In this document: piece by piece, positions 8,492-18,730 of the stretch
Layout: each line of letters opens with the position of its first letter
Position numbering within the stretch: the first letter of the stretch is position 1
From: Conidiobolus incongruus B7586
Taxonomy: Eukaryota; Entomophthoromycota; Entomophthoromycetes; Entomophthorales; Conidiobolaceae
Length of the DNA: 19,037 bases
NCBI GenBank assembly: GCA_000697335.1
Contig: JNEM01012342.1
Span: forward strand, 1 to 19,037
Reading direction: 5' to 3'
Position numbers and translations under genes: made by a program
The notes under the pieces: generated by a model
The model's database searches: none
Seen by the model: the letters and a program-made list of their open reading frames with translations, nothing else
What the model was told of the DNA's origin: nothing

Positions 8492-10892
8492 ATGGGTTCA
8501 AAGTTTAATATTCGGAGAGTTATGAAAGAACTCAAAGATTTGGAATTGGATCCTCCTACTGGTATTATATGTTATAATAAAGATGATAGTTTAAAGGAAT
8601 TAGAAGCTAGTAATATAATAAATGCAAGTGCTTCTACTAGTTTAATATATTCATCATGTTGTTATAGGAATTAAAGGACCTCCAGAGACTCCATATTCCG
8701 AAGGTGAATTCAAATTGAAAATTACGCTTCCAAATAATTATCCATTATCGCCACCTTCTGTTATTTTTATAACACCTATTTATCATCCCAACATCGATGA
8801 ATCTGGAGTGATTTGCTTAGATATCTTGAAAAAGGGCAATACGGGGAAATGGTCACCTGTTCAAACTCTGTCAACTGTACTCATATCTATAACTATTTTA
8901 CTTTCTGACCCTAATCCAGATGACCCTCTCAGGAAAGAAATAGCAGATGTTTATAGGAGGAATCCTATTCAATTCAGAAAATTAGCTGAGGACTATACTC
9001 TCAAGTATGCGACTTCTAACTCTGATGCTATTATCGTTTCGGACAACAGCAATATTCAAAATTCATCGCCTGAACTACAATCAAATACATCTAGTACATC
9101 TAATGCAGAAAACACAATAATTCAACCTCTGAAGAAGCCTAAAAAACTGTTATTAGGTTTGCGTAAATCGATAGATAGCCCTGACAGAAATCAGCAAAAT
9201 AGAAGAATAGTTGAGCCATGCTCTTCTACGACATTATTTGATGGAGTGTATAAATCTTGTATAAATCAAAGTAACAATCTTAACCACACCATAAGTTCTA
9301 ATGACTCTAGTGATTTCAGCATGCGTAAGAAAAAACTATCACTCAAAAGGAAAACTCAATCTTTGTCAATACAGTCTTCTCAGGATATTAGTTATCAATC
9401 ATTAGTATCTTCAAAACAGTCAAATGAAAATGATGAGACTCTTGAAAGTTTAATCAATTCCAAATCTGATCATAATACAATTCAGAATTTGGATCAAAAA
9501 TCACCATTGACAAAATGTCTTGTAAATAATCAATTATTACCTATTATTCATAATCACTCGACTGATAACAATATGAAAATATCCCAAGTACACATTAAAT
9601 CCAAATATTTTAAAAACTTGAGTCGAAGCAGTAAATATTATAATAGAAATCACGTATTATTTATTTATTTCAAAATTAATATAGATGAGTTGAATAATCA
9701 ATCTGAATGTAATTTTAATCAATCGAATCCTACACCAGCAACTAAACTGACAACCGGCGATTCCTATACTATTCAATTTGATGGTATGCCAGTCTTCAAA
9801 CACCAGTCCAAACCTGCAAGGCCAACAAAGCAAATTGAACATAAAAAGAATAGCTTCAATTCTAGTCATAAATCCTCATTTCAATCAGAAACTCATTTTG
9901 TTAATAAATCAAATATTAATTATATCAAAAATGAAACTGACAAGGGTAAGAGTACCATTAAATTCATAACGATATATATTAATATTATGTTCCATTAAGG
10001 TTCGAATAATGAACCTATTAACAAAAAGAAGTTTGCTTTAAATCCAAAGCCAGGCCCTAAAGAAAATTTATGTGATTTTGAAAATGACGTACCATTAAAA
10101 ATTTCAAGTTGTGACGAGAGTCCAAAGATTTGTGAGATATCAGAAAGTCCTCAGAATGATGATCTGGCACTGAAAGAGACAGTTTATGAAGAAAAGGGTT
10201 ACTTGAATCGTTCAAAAGTACCTGTTGAGGTTATCGCGATTTCCAGTTCTGATGATGAAACTACAAACGAAGAATATATTCGCCTTATCAATGATCGCTA
10301 CACAAATGATAGAATTAAAGGTAATTAATATTTTGCCATAGTTGATGTATTCAAATTAAGGATTAAACATAATCATCTAGTTGAAGTTTTTGATGATCAA
10401 CTTGATAGAACAGAGCATTCATTTTCGAATATTATGATCTCTAATTTTTCAAGCATCAATAATGCTGAATCATCCGAAATATCTATCAATGGTTTAACTA
10501 GTTCTAGGGAAACGATAGCCACAAGCACCACGATTACCAAACTATCCCAAAATTCAGAGATTACAAAAGCAATCTCTTGCCCAGATAATTTGATCCAATC
10601 TGATATCAAAAGCAGCAAAAATGAGGAAAATCTGATCAATGAACAAAATACAATATCTCAAAAAGTAAAACCGAGCAATCCATTCTCCATATTCGCTAAT
10701 TTTCGATATAGAAGAATCGAAAAGGATGAAGAAACGACCAAAATGATCAAAGAAGCTAGTCCAATTAAAACAAATATCAATCTATTCAATCAACCAGCCT
10801 TTTCCAATACCCAGGATGTACGATCGAAATGGGGTATTGACCCTGCTAAATTCAAGTCCAAGTCAATGAATTTAAAATTAAAGAGAAAATAA
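8492..10892 (+). CDS. UBE2T-like ubiquitin-conjugating enzyme (E2) with a very long C-terminal extension
   Basis: Five exons (8492-8609, 8668-9630, 9685-9945, 10000-10320, 10381-10892; introns 58, 54, 54, 60 bp) encode 724 residues. Residues 1-154 are a UBC domain: RRVMKELKDLELDPPTGI, GPPETPYSEGEF, IYHPNI (HPN at 79-81), catalytic Cys89 in GVICLDIL, the Lys-Gly-Asn insert before GKWSP, and SDPNPDDPL. The PPTGI start, TPIYHPNIDESG and the insert between the Cys and GKW point to UBE2T, the Fanconi-pathway E2 that works with FANCL on FANCD2/FANCI. The remaining 570 residues are Ser/Asn/Lys-rich and apparently disordered, with two SUMO-interaction-like motifs (DAIIVSDN at 159-166; VIAISSSDDE at 525-534), basic clusters (KKPKKLLLGLRKS), NPFSIFANFRYRR and a C-terminal KWGIDPAKF. 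The tail starts inside exon 2, so it belongs to this gene. Human UBE2T is about 197 residues. E2 call firm, UBE2T assignment likely, tail function unknown. Confidence 0.88.
9631..9684 (+). other. Stopless 54-nt intron in the E2 tail
   Basis: The segment starts gtaaat and ends aatatag, matches the size of its neighbours, and is much more AT-rich than the flanking exon. Translated in frame it gives a hydrophobic stretch (HVLFIYFKINI) out of keeping with the polar tail. Because it is 18 codons with no stop, retention would still give an open protein. I treat it as an intron; the alternative, uninterrupted coding, would make the protein 742 residues. Confidence 0.7.
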
Positions 10893-10914
10893 ATAAAAAT
10901 AATTTATGTGAAGT

Positions 10915-11003
10915 TGACTCATCAATATAAAAAATTTCAAATTTTCAATTCAAATCACGTCATTAAATCACGCAATAGATTCATTTGAATCTCGGTATAA
11001 ATA
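10915..11003 (+). promoter_or_regulatory. Promoter of the APS kinase gene: Gcn4/Cpc1-type site, CRE-like site and TATA box
   Basis: Between the E2 stop codon and the APS kinase ATG (180 bp) lie TGACTCA (10915-10921), TCACGTCA (10955-10962) and TATAAATA (10996-11003), the last 70-77 bp before the ATG at 11073. TGACTCA is the Gcn4/Cpc1 core. TCACGTCA shares TCACGT with the Cbf1 site TCACGTG of yeast sulfur genes but lacks its final G, so a bZIP/CRE reading is better. The E2 gene ends only 22 bp before the first site, so its terminator overlaps this promoter. Confidence 0.55.
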
Positions 11004-11072
11004 TACCTCAATTCTATTATTAATAATTATAACGATTAATATTTCATCAGTTATTAATATAAATTAATTAAA

Positions 11073-11946
<874 letters not shown>

Positions 11947-13189
11947 TATTTTAAAATAAATTATTCTTTTTGAAATATGAGTCAATATTTTTTAAAATTA
12001 ATTTTATTTCCAAAGGAATAAAATTAAATAATGTAAATTAATATATAGGATTAATAGCTGTATTTAGATAAGTATTAATTGAAATGTAATAATATTTTTC
12101 AATATATTTCAATTTAAGAATAAATATTGATTTAAACATTAATCAAATTTAACTTGGATACTAGATATAAATTAATTGATATGACTTAATAATTAAAGTG
12201 CTCTTAATTAATTTTCGAATGATGATAAAAGTGAATATAAATTACTTTTAATTATGAATAATATCAATATTCACTATGAGCAATTAATAAATATTTAGTG
12301 TTATTGTATCAGTTTTAATTTTTATACTTAAATATTATAATTAATAACTATTAATACTTTTTGTATAAGGAAAAAAAGATATAAAAATGAAATGAAATTA
12401 AACTTAATATATCAACAAAATTTTAATATAAAAAAAAGAAATATTTAAATTATATTGCACATTTAATGATAAATATTATTAGATAATAATATTAATTTTA
12501 ATATAAAATCATAATTTATTTATATTCTTAAAAATTTAAATTAAAATAAAAATTATATAATATAATTACATAAAATTAAATAAAATTATTTATAAAAAAA
12601 TGATAATGTTTTTAATATTGAATATAATTTAAATAAGAGAATTTTTATATTTATTTACCAAATATAAACATTGGAATAATTATATTATTAAAATTAAAAT
12701 TAAAAAAAGAATTATTAAAAATTTATAAATGATTTATTAATATTATAGTATTTTTTTCAAAAATTATATTTATAGTATTATTATTATTATTATTAATATA
12801 AATGGAGATTAATAATAAATTTAATTAATAAAATAAATAAATAAAAATTATTAATGAATTATAATTTAATATAAAATTAATCTAATTATTCATTAAAATA
12901 AATTAAAATTATTATTTATATAATATCAAAGAAATAAATTATATTATAAAATATTTTATTTGTTAAATGATTTTGAAATAGAAAAAAAATTATACGAATT
13001 TGAGGTTAATCAATTTAAGTTAACTATCAAATTAGAAACAAATAGTCAAAATTAGGAAAATTTTTTGTTGTTTAGAATATTTATTATGTTTTAATTAATT
13101 TAATTCATTTTTTAGGGATACTAAATTCGACTCGCTGGAGTAGAAATATAGTAGTAATACAAGATAAAATAAGTTTGGTTAGCATCAGA
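11947..13189. other. Extremely AT-rich convergent intergenic region
   Basis: About 1.2 kb between the 3' ends of the APS kinase and zinc transporter genes. It is among the most AT-rich DNA here, with an ATT microsatellite near 12776-12795 and many A and T runs. No coding patch or RNA gene is seen. A TGAGTCA word at 11978-11984 falls just after the APS kinase stop codon and is probably chance. Confidence 0.6.
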
Positions 13190-14425
13190 TTAAGCCCAGA
13201 AACCGATGATGGCCATGGTTAAAGCACCCAAGTAAAGGGATAAAAAGTAGAGGACTTTTTTGGGTTTGCTATGGTGGAAGAATTTCGAGTGAGGAGAAAT
13301 GTCACGTCCGATGAGATCAACTAAAGCAGCATAAATTAAAATACCAGCGGAAATCGATTCGAAAATACCCCTGACAAGAAGATAGGAGGTGTTAGATTCG
13401 CTGATCTTAGATGCAACAATAATACCAATGATAGCACCGAGTGGTGTGGTTAAGGCGAAGATGGCGACCATTCCGAGGGGTTTGAGCACAGATTCGAATT
13501 TAATTTCGCCGATTCTAGCACCTAAGCCAACACCTTCGAAAAACTGATGAAAGGAAATGGCGATGAGGAGTGGGACGAATTCAGATCCGGAAGCAAGGCC
13601 CAAAGTAAGGCCAATGAAGAGGGAGTGAGTAGTAATACCAAATTCTAAAATGTAGGTAGAGATCTTTCTTTCAGCAGTTTCCAAAAAGAGACTGTGAGTG
13701 TGGCTGTGGTGATGGTCGTGAGGAGTAGCGTGGCCTTCTTCTTCACTCTTGTCATCTCTCTGTACATTACCCTGAGAAGATCTGGTGTATTTACTCTTAA
13801 CACTGCTAACAACGACAAATTCAATAAGGTGCATAGAAAGAGCTGAGACCATAGCGAAGAAACCAGCGGATGCTGTGTAACTTTGGAAAGATTCAGGTGC
13901 ACATTCGTTAGTCAAATCGGAATAAGCACCGGTAAACATATGAATGAGTGCAGTTGAGAGGATAACACCTGTACCGAAGTGACGACCAGCTTCAACAACA
14001 CTTTCGGGGACATGAGCTAGAGATACTATTTTAGAGCCAGCTGCAAGCCCACATCCTAATGTACCTAATATCAAAACGATAAAAATAGCACCGATATGGA
14101 GTGGGAGGTTATAATCAGCACCAGCTTCGATAGCTCCACATCTCGATTCGAGGTCGTGAGCATGAGCTTCTTCGTGAGCATGGTCATGACCATCTCCGTG
14201 ATCGTGGTCATGGTCGTGGCCATGGTCGTCGTTTTTGGTACTTTTCTTTCCGGTATTATGTCTTCTAGTTAAGCCCGCTCTATGAAAAGAAGGTGCAATA
14301 TTGAAGTGTGGTTGAAGTACAGGTGTAGTCAAACTAGTAGAAGAGTCTGGGGAACTGAGAGAAATACTGCAAATTGAACTGAGTAGCAAGACTGCTGAAA
14401 TAAGTATATTTGATTTTAATAACAT
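13190..14425 (-). CDS. ZIP-family zinc transporter (ZRT1/ZRT2 type)
   Basis: A single exon of 411 residues starts at ATG 14425; the frame runs upstream only to a TTG at 14455. Residues 1-24 look like a signal peptide. Residues 67-90 are a His/Asp-rich run (HGHDHDHDHGDGHDHAH) on the probable extracellular side. Transmembrane segments follow: LHIGAIFIVLILGTLG (109-124), a helix around 132-145, then GRHFGTGVILSTALIHM (147-163), with the second near 187-207. A second His cluster (HDHHHSHTHS, 236-245) lies in the cytoplasmic loop. Helices IV and V carry the metal site: HSLFIGLTLG (H267) and HQFFEGVGLG (H293, E297). The C-terminus MAIIGFWA is typical of fungal plasma-membrane ZRTs, which import zinc. 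The gene is intronless and visibly less AT-rich than its neighbours. Specificity for zinc over iron or manganese is inferred from family. Confidence 0.95.
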   Translation of the reverse strand: MLLKSNILISAVLLLSSICSISLSSPDSSTSLTTPVLQPHFNIAPSFHRAGLTRRHNTGKKSTKNDDHGHDHDHDHGDGHDHAHEEAHAHDLESRCGAIEAGADYNLPLHIGAIFIVLILGTLGCGLAAGSKIVSLAHVPESVVEAGRHFGTGVILSTALIHMFTGAYSDLTNECAPESFQSYTASAGFFAMVSALSMHLIEFVVVSSVKSKYTRSSQGNVQRDDKSEEEGHATPHDHHHSHTHSLFLETAERKISTYILEFGITTHSLFIGLTLGLASGSEFVPLLIAISFHQFFEGVGLGARIGEIKFESVLKPLGMVAIFALTTPLGAIIGIIVASKISESNTSYLLVRGIFESISAGILIYAALVDLIGRDISPHSKFFHHSKPKKVLYFLSLYLGALTMAIIGFWA

Positions 14426-14761
14426 GATGAATATGAAAATTATGTGAGTAATCAAAAGGATGATGAGGACCTTTCAGATCACCAAGGAGTATTTATATCA
14501 CCCACTGAGTTACATTATTTAATTCAACACAATTTCCCATTCAACATCCATTCTCCCTCAATTTCTTAATTTGGCAATGCACTAGATTTGAAAATCAGAT
14601 TAAAAAAAATGAAGGGGTTGAAACTAACCTGTAGGGTACTCAGCCTGATGCAGTTAGGTTTTAGGGCTATTTTATTAAATGATTTCACAGTAAAATGACG
14701 TGATAGCTATATATATAGTTGGATGATGATATTACAAGAGTATTTTCAAAGTTTTAAAATT
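14426..14761. promoter_or_regulatory. Upstream region of the zinc transporter, with TATA box
   Basis: On the minus strand TATAAATA lies at 14497-14490, 65-72 bp before the transporter ATG, the same spacing as at other genes here. No ACCTTNAAGGT zinc-response element occurs in the interval. A patch at 14630-14665 is less AT-rich than the surroundings and has no assigned function. Towards the right, TGACGTGA (14696-14703) followed by TATATATATA (14708-14717) faces a short plus-strand ORF at 14762. Confidence 0.5.
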
Positions 14762-14848
14762 ATGTCTGTCAATGAAGTTAGTTTGAAAGACAATTCTATA
14801 GATAGCAAGAAGAACATGTCAATAATTAAACTTTTAATATATTATTAA
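14762..14848 (+). CDS. Doubtful short ORF, possibly a first exon
   Basis: ATG at 14762 opens 28 codons before TAA. The first 18 codons (MSVNEVSLKDNSIDSKKN) use a more balanced base composition than the surrounding DNA, and the ATG lies about 45 bp after a TATA-like run preceded by a TGACGTGA octamer. A gtcaat donor word follows at 14818, like the donor used in the prephenate dehydratase gene, and a tatag acceptor at 14901-14903 precedes another coding-like patch, but no join gives a convincing longer protein. I do not recognise it. It may be the first exon of an unresolved gene divergent from the zinc transporter, or chance. Confidence 0.2.
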   Translation: MSVNEVSLKDNSIDSKKNMSIIKLLIYY

Positions 14849-16829
14849 TCTATAAATTTATACTATTTAAATTCTTCAATTTAATTTTTTGTTAACAATA
14901 TAGCTATGCTTCATATCTAAGAAGTTCTTAAAAACACGAGAATTTGCTGGAGTTAGATAGAGAAATAAATTAGATCAATGAAAAATATTGATAGCATCCT
15001 TTTTTAATCAAATTAAATTAAAATATCAATTGAGAAAACCAAGTGATCACATTGATTTTAATCAATTATCAAGAATAATATTATATCTTGATAAATTTGG
15101 AATTTTCTATTAATTTGTTAAATATTGAGGTTAAAACTAATTGAATATTAACTAATAAGAAAAATTTGAAAATTTTTGATATTAAATTATGAACAATTGA
15201 TAAATTGATTTTGTTATATATATTAATATATTTAATTAATACAGTGTTATATCATATCAAGACGAAAATACAATAATTGATAAAAGAAGTTATAGCGATA
15301 TTCAATTAAATTAAAATACTCAAGTATCCTAATTAATCGGATCAAGATATAGATTTTAATAAACTTTTAAAAAAGGAATCAATGTTATAAATTGAATTAT
15401 ATTGTTCCTTTAAAATTCAATTAATTAGGTGTGGTGAAAATATTTATGGTAAAATAAGGTCTAAATTAAGGTATATAATTTCACTTTTAATATTTTTATT
15501 TAAATATAAAATAATATTTATAGAATTATATAACATATAATCATTCAATTTAAATATCTAAATATTTCATCAATATAACTTTTCAAAGTCTATTTTAATA
15601 TATATTTTGTATATTAAAGAAAAAAAAATAATCTACCTCCTCTTAAAATTCATTGCTCTTAGTATCAAATTATCATGAATTAAAATACATCATGAATATT
15701 TCTTAAATAATTCTTAATTAATATATATTTACCTTGAAAGACTTAATGATTTATTAAATTCCATTAAAATATATTATTATAAATTTAATGACATATATAT
15801 ATATATGTGATGATACTTGAATTAAATAATTTTATAGAATTTTTTATATTAAATTTTCAACGTAAAAAAATTTTTTGTATAAATTTATTAATAAAAATAA
15901 AATTTATTGATAATTCACACTTAATCGATAATTTTTTGTTCAAATAATGCATATAGAATATCAATTTTACATTTTAATACACTTTTATATAAATATTATT
16001 TAATCATTATAATACTGGTTTTTTATATACTTACCCATTGACAAAAAAATCCAAATTTTTATACTATTTTATTTGATAATTTATAATAGTAAAGAAATGA
16101 AATAAAATAAAAGATTGCTAAATTAAGCAATAATATGAAAAACATATTAAGTTAATCTATTTAATCCAATATTATTTATAAACAATAAATTGATAAATAT
16201 ATAAAGTTGACTTACCCCTACATATATGCATAATTTTTGTGAATCGAGTTACCAACATTGTGATTCAAATTAAATGCATTAGTATTTGAATTTTAATTTG
16301 ATTATATTGCAATAGCTGAAAGTTAATAATAAAATGGACATAATAGTAAAGATCAAAGAAATAAAGATTAGTTGCATTATGACTATTTACTATCTCTAAT
16401 ATTAACAATTCATATAGTATATCAATAAAATTACAATTTGATTCATTTTGAAATTATAATTTAATATTTGATTAATAAGGAAGAGATATTATATCTAAAT
16501 ATCCATATTGGAAAATATAAATAAATCATTATTTTAACGATTATAATGGTGTGATAATTTTCTATAACATTATATATATATATAAATCTTATAGATTTTG
16601 TATCCATCAAAATAACTATTAACAATGAATAAATCAAAATCTCGGGAATTTTTATTAAAAAAATTTTTAATAGTTTAAAGATATTAAGTAAAATTTGATA
16701 ATTTTAGTAATATCTATCATAGATTATTTATCTCTATATAATTGTAATATTAACTTTAATTAATTAACCTAACACAAAAGAAAAACATTAATAATACATA
16801 CCTTTTTGATACTTTTCATATTGATCAAA
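14849..16829. other. AT-rich intergenic region, no gene seen
   Basis: Nearly 2 kb of AT-rich DNA. Brief less AT-rich words near 14905-14960 and 15035-15060 give short open frames but no recognisable protein. A self-complementary TA run lies near 15791-15806. No tRNA or other structured RNA was recognised. Confidence 0.5.
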
Positions 16830-17095
16830 CTATTGATAACCGTTAGGGTACATCTTCATCCTTACATCACATTGTCCTCATTCTAAATTTTCATTGGCTA
16901 AAACCATCCTAATCCTGTTTAATAAACTTTGATAATTGAAAGTGGACTCAAAATGATTGTGGAAATTAAATGAGGGTGAAACTCTTCAAGTTTGTTGGAT
17001 GAATTCTATAATAAAGGGGATTTTTAGTTTAAGGAGGGGAGAATGATATTGAGGGGAGGATTTTTTAAAATCACAAGATTTGGACCCACGATTTA
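16830..17095. promoter_or_regulatory. GC-enriched promoter-like island without an obvious gene
   Basis: This patch stands out from the flanking AT-rich DNA. It holds three AGGGG words (17015-17019, 17035-17039, 17052-17056), which equal the stress-response element core, and a CCAAT box on the minus strand (16897-16893). About 75 bp beyond the CCAAT box, in the minus direction, an ATG (16819-16817) opens six codons followed by a consensus AAG/gtatgt donor (16801), but I cannot find convincing downstream exons. No long ORF adjoins it on either side. It could drive a non-coding RNA or a gene with small exons that I cannot resolve. Confidence 0.3.
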
Positions 17096-18569
17096 ATTCA
17101 AACAAAATTTTTTTTATTTTCAGTTTTTAATGGTTTCGATTGTTGAGAAATATTGCATATTATCCTAGTAGTTTAATTAAAATAAACTTGTACATTATTA
17201 ATATATTTAATTTTTAAATAATAATATCCTAATATATTTTTATTTAAACTCAAATTTTTGAGTCTAATTTAATATTTTCAAAAAATAATTCTCAATATAA
17301 ATGTTTTACATAAAATTTGCTAACTATTCTTTAAAAATAATTTTAAACTAACACTTTTTAAAATCTCTAATTAACCAATTTTATATTAGTATAATCACAA
17401 TGTGACAATTCATAAAATCCACTATGCTATTGAAGATATCAAAAAATTCAAGTATTGGGTATATTTTGAAGATTCAAGTAATTTTTCAAACTATCATTGA
17501 ACTTTTTTTCATATTTCATCATTCTATTGCGTAATGATTGATATATTAAACGGAGTTTATTTATATTCATTTTTATTTGATAATGTGATTGATATTTTTT
17601 ACTGGTGAATATAAATTATTTTATGATTTAAATTTGTTGTTTGATTATTATCTCACTTGATCAGGTGATGTTTATTTAACAATGCAATCAATGCTTGAAT
17701 TGTTAATATCATATATATAGAACATTGTTTTTTATCAATCCAATTCTTTACAAAGTAACATTGCAATATATCGAATTCAAGGTTGAGTAACGGACATTTT
17801 CAATTAATTATAATGGGACTGTATACTATCAATATATAATAGTGTTATAGCTGTCCATTTATTAACACAAACAAAGTATACTTGATAAATTACAATTAAT
17901 TAATCATATTTTACATTCATTATATAAATTTCGAATATCAATAATCTTAGTTTAATCAATAAATATATCAAATTTAAAATTTTGTTTAATAGAATAATAA
18001 TAGTTTCACTGTCAATTATATAATTAATAAACTTAAAGATAATAAAATATTACTTTAAAATAAATCAAAGTTATTTTATATGCTGTCAGATTAAGATTAT
18101 TGAGCTAATCAATTTAGATCAGTTATTTTCAAATATTTATCAATTTCTATTATAATGTTAAGTTTTAAACGGTAAAAAATTTATTATAACTTGGTATAAA
18201 TATTAGATTTATAAATAAACAATTTATTTTAATTATAGTTATTTAATATTTTTTTTTCAATTTGAATGAGAAAATGTTGATTTTGGAAATATTAATTTTA
18301 ATGAGTATCATATCAATTATTAATATATATTAAACCAATAAAAATGGTGTGACTAATTGTTAAAAGATATTTAAAGAATGATATTGATATCAATCACAAT
18401 AATTATTCTTAACAAATTTATTCAATTTATGTTATTTTACTATTAAAAATGAGTTAAATTAAAATTTATTAAATTTAATTCGAATAATTTGTATTAAAAA
18501 TAATTATCCCATAAGTTCATAATGGATGAAATTTATATCAATAAATAAAAATTTCATCAATAAGTTATT
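17096..18569. other. AT-rich intergenic region upstream of U6
   Basis: About 1.5 kb without recognisable coding sequence. Its right end must carry the upstream promoter of the U6 gene; an ataaataaaa run at 18541-18550 lies about 20-29 bp before the likely start and could serve as the TATA-like element that RNA polymerase III U6 promoters use. Confidence 0.45.
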
Positions 18570-18602
18570 GTCAAACCCCTCCGGGGGTCACTGACACATG
18601 AC

Positions 18603-18633
<31 letters not shown>

Positions 18634-18699
18634 GGCCCCTGCACAAGGATGACACGTAAATCTTGAGTGGATAGCATCTTCGGATGCAAATTTTTTTTT
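18570..18699 (+). ncRNA. U6 spliceosomal snRNA
   Basis: The core from AAAATTGGAACGATACAGAG through AGATTAGCATGGCCCCTG and CAAGGATGACACG is nearly identical to U6 of humans and S. pombe, including the ACAGAGA box, the AGC triad and the internal stem-loop. A 5' hairpin ACCCC-TCCG-GGGGT (18575-18588), extended by GTCA/TGAC (18570-18573 with 18592-18595), marks the 5' end. A run of nine T (18691-18699) is the polymerase III terminator. U6 pairs with U4, then with U2 and the 5' splice site, and forms the catalytic centre of the spliceosome. The RNA would be about 125 nt, longer than the 107 nt of human U6. The added length lies partly in a 3' hairpin GCATC-TTCG-GATGC (18674-18687) directly before the terminator. 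The exact 5' end is estimated from the hairpin. Confidence 0.97.
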
Positions 18700-18719
18700 C
18701 ATTTTCAATACTTTTTAAT

Positions 18720-18730
18720 TTGTTCGAATA
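18720..18730 (+). promoter_or_regulatory. Possible downstream B-box of the U6 gene
   Basis: TGTTCGAATAT lies 21 nt after the terminator and matches the tRNA-type B-box GGTTCGANTCC at most positions, including the invariant GTTCGA core. Yeast SNR6 is known to use a B-box downstream of its terminator. The last two positions do not match, so this is tentative. Confidence 0.3.

Noticed and set aside
9999-10008. B-box-like GGTTCGAAT suggesting a tRNA gene
   Set aside because: It spans an intron-exon junction of the E2 gene and no cloverleaf or A-box surrounds it.
10361-10380. Earlier acceptor at 10360 for the last E2 intron
   Set aside because: Using it leads to a stop after six codons, while the acceptor at 10380 keeps a long coding-like frame to 10892.
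10397-10639. Minus-strand frame of 80 codons opposite the E2 tail
   Set aside because: The hydrophobic run arises from the complement of Ser/Asn-rich codons; splicing and frame support the plus-strand exon.
11978-11984. Third TGAGTCA (Gcn4-type) word
   Set aside because: It lies in the 3' flank of APS kinase between convergent genes, so a promoter role is unlikely.
13645-13902. Minus-strand frame of 85 codons inside the zinc transporter
   Set aside because: It is a second frame on the same strand as a well-supported ZIP protein and matches nothing.
14459-14509. C/D-box snoRNA suggested by ATGATGA and CTGA words upstream of the zinc transporter
   Set aside because: The boxes are only about 45 nt apart, there is no terminal stem, and the interval contains the transporter's TATA box.
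15730-15741. Zinc-response element (ACCTTGAAAGA)
   Set aside because: It is an imperfect match to ACCTTNAAGGT and lies about 1.3 kb from the transporter start, too far to support.
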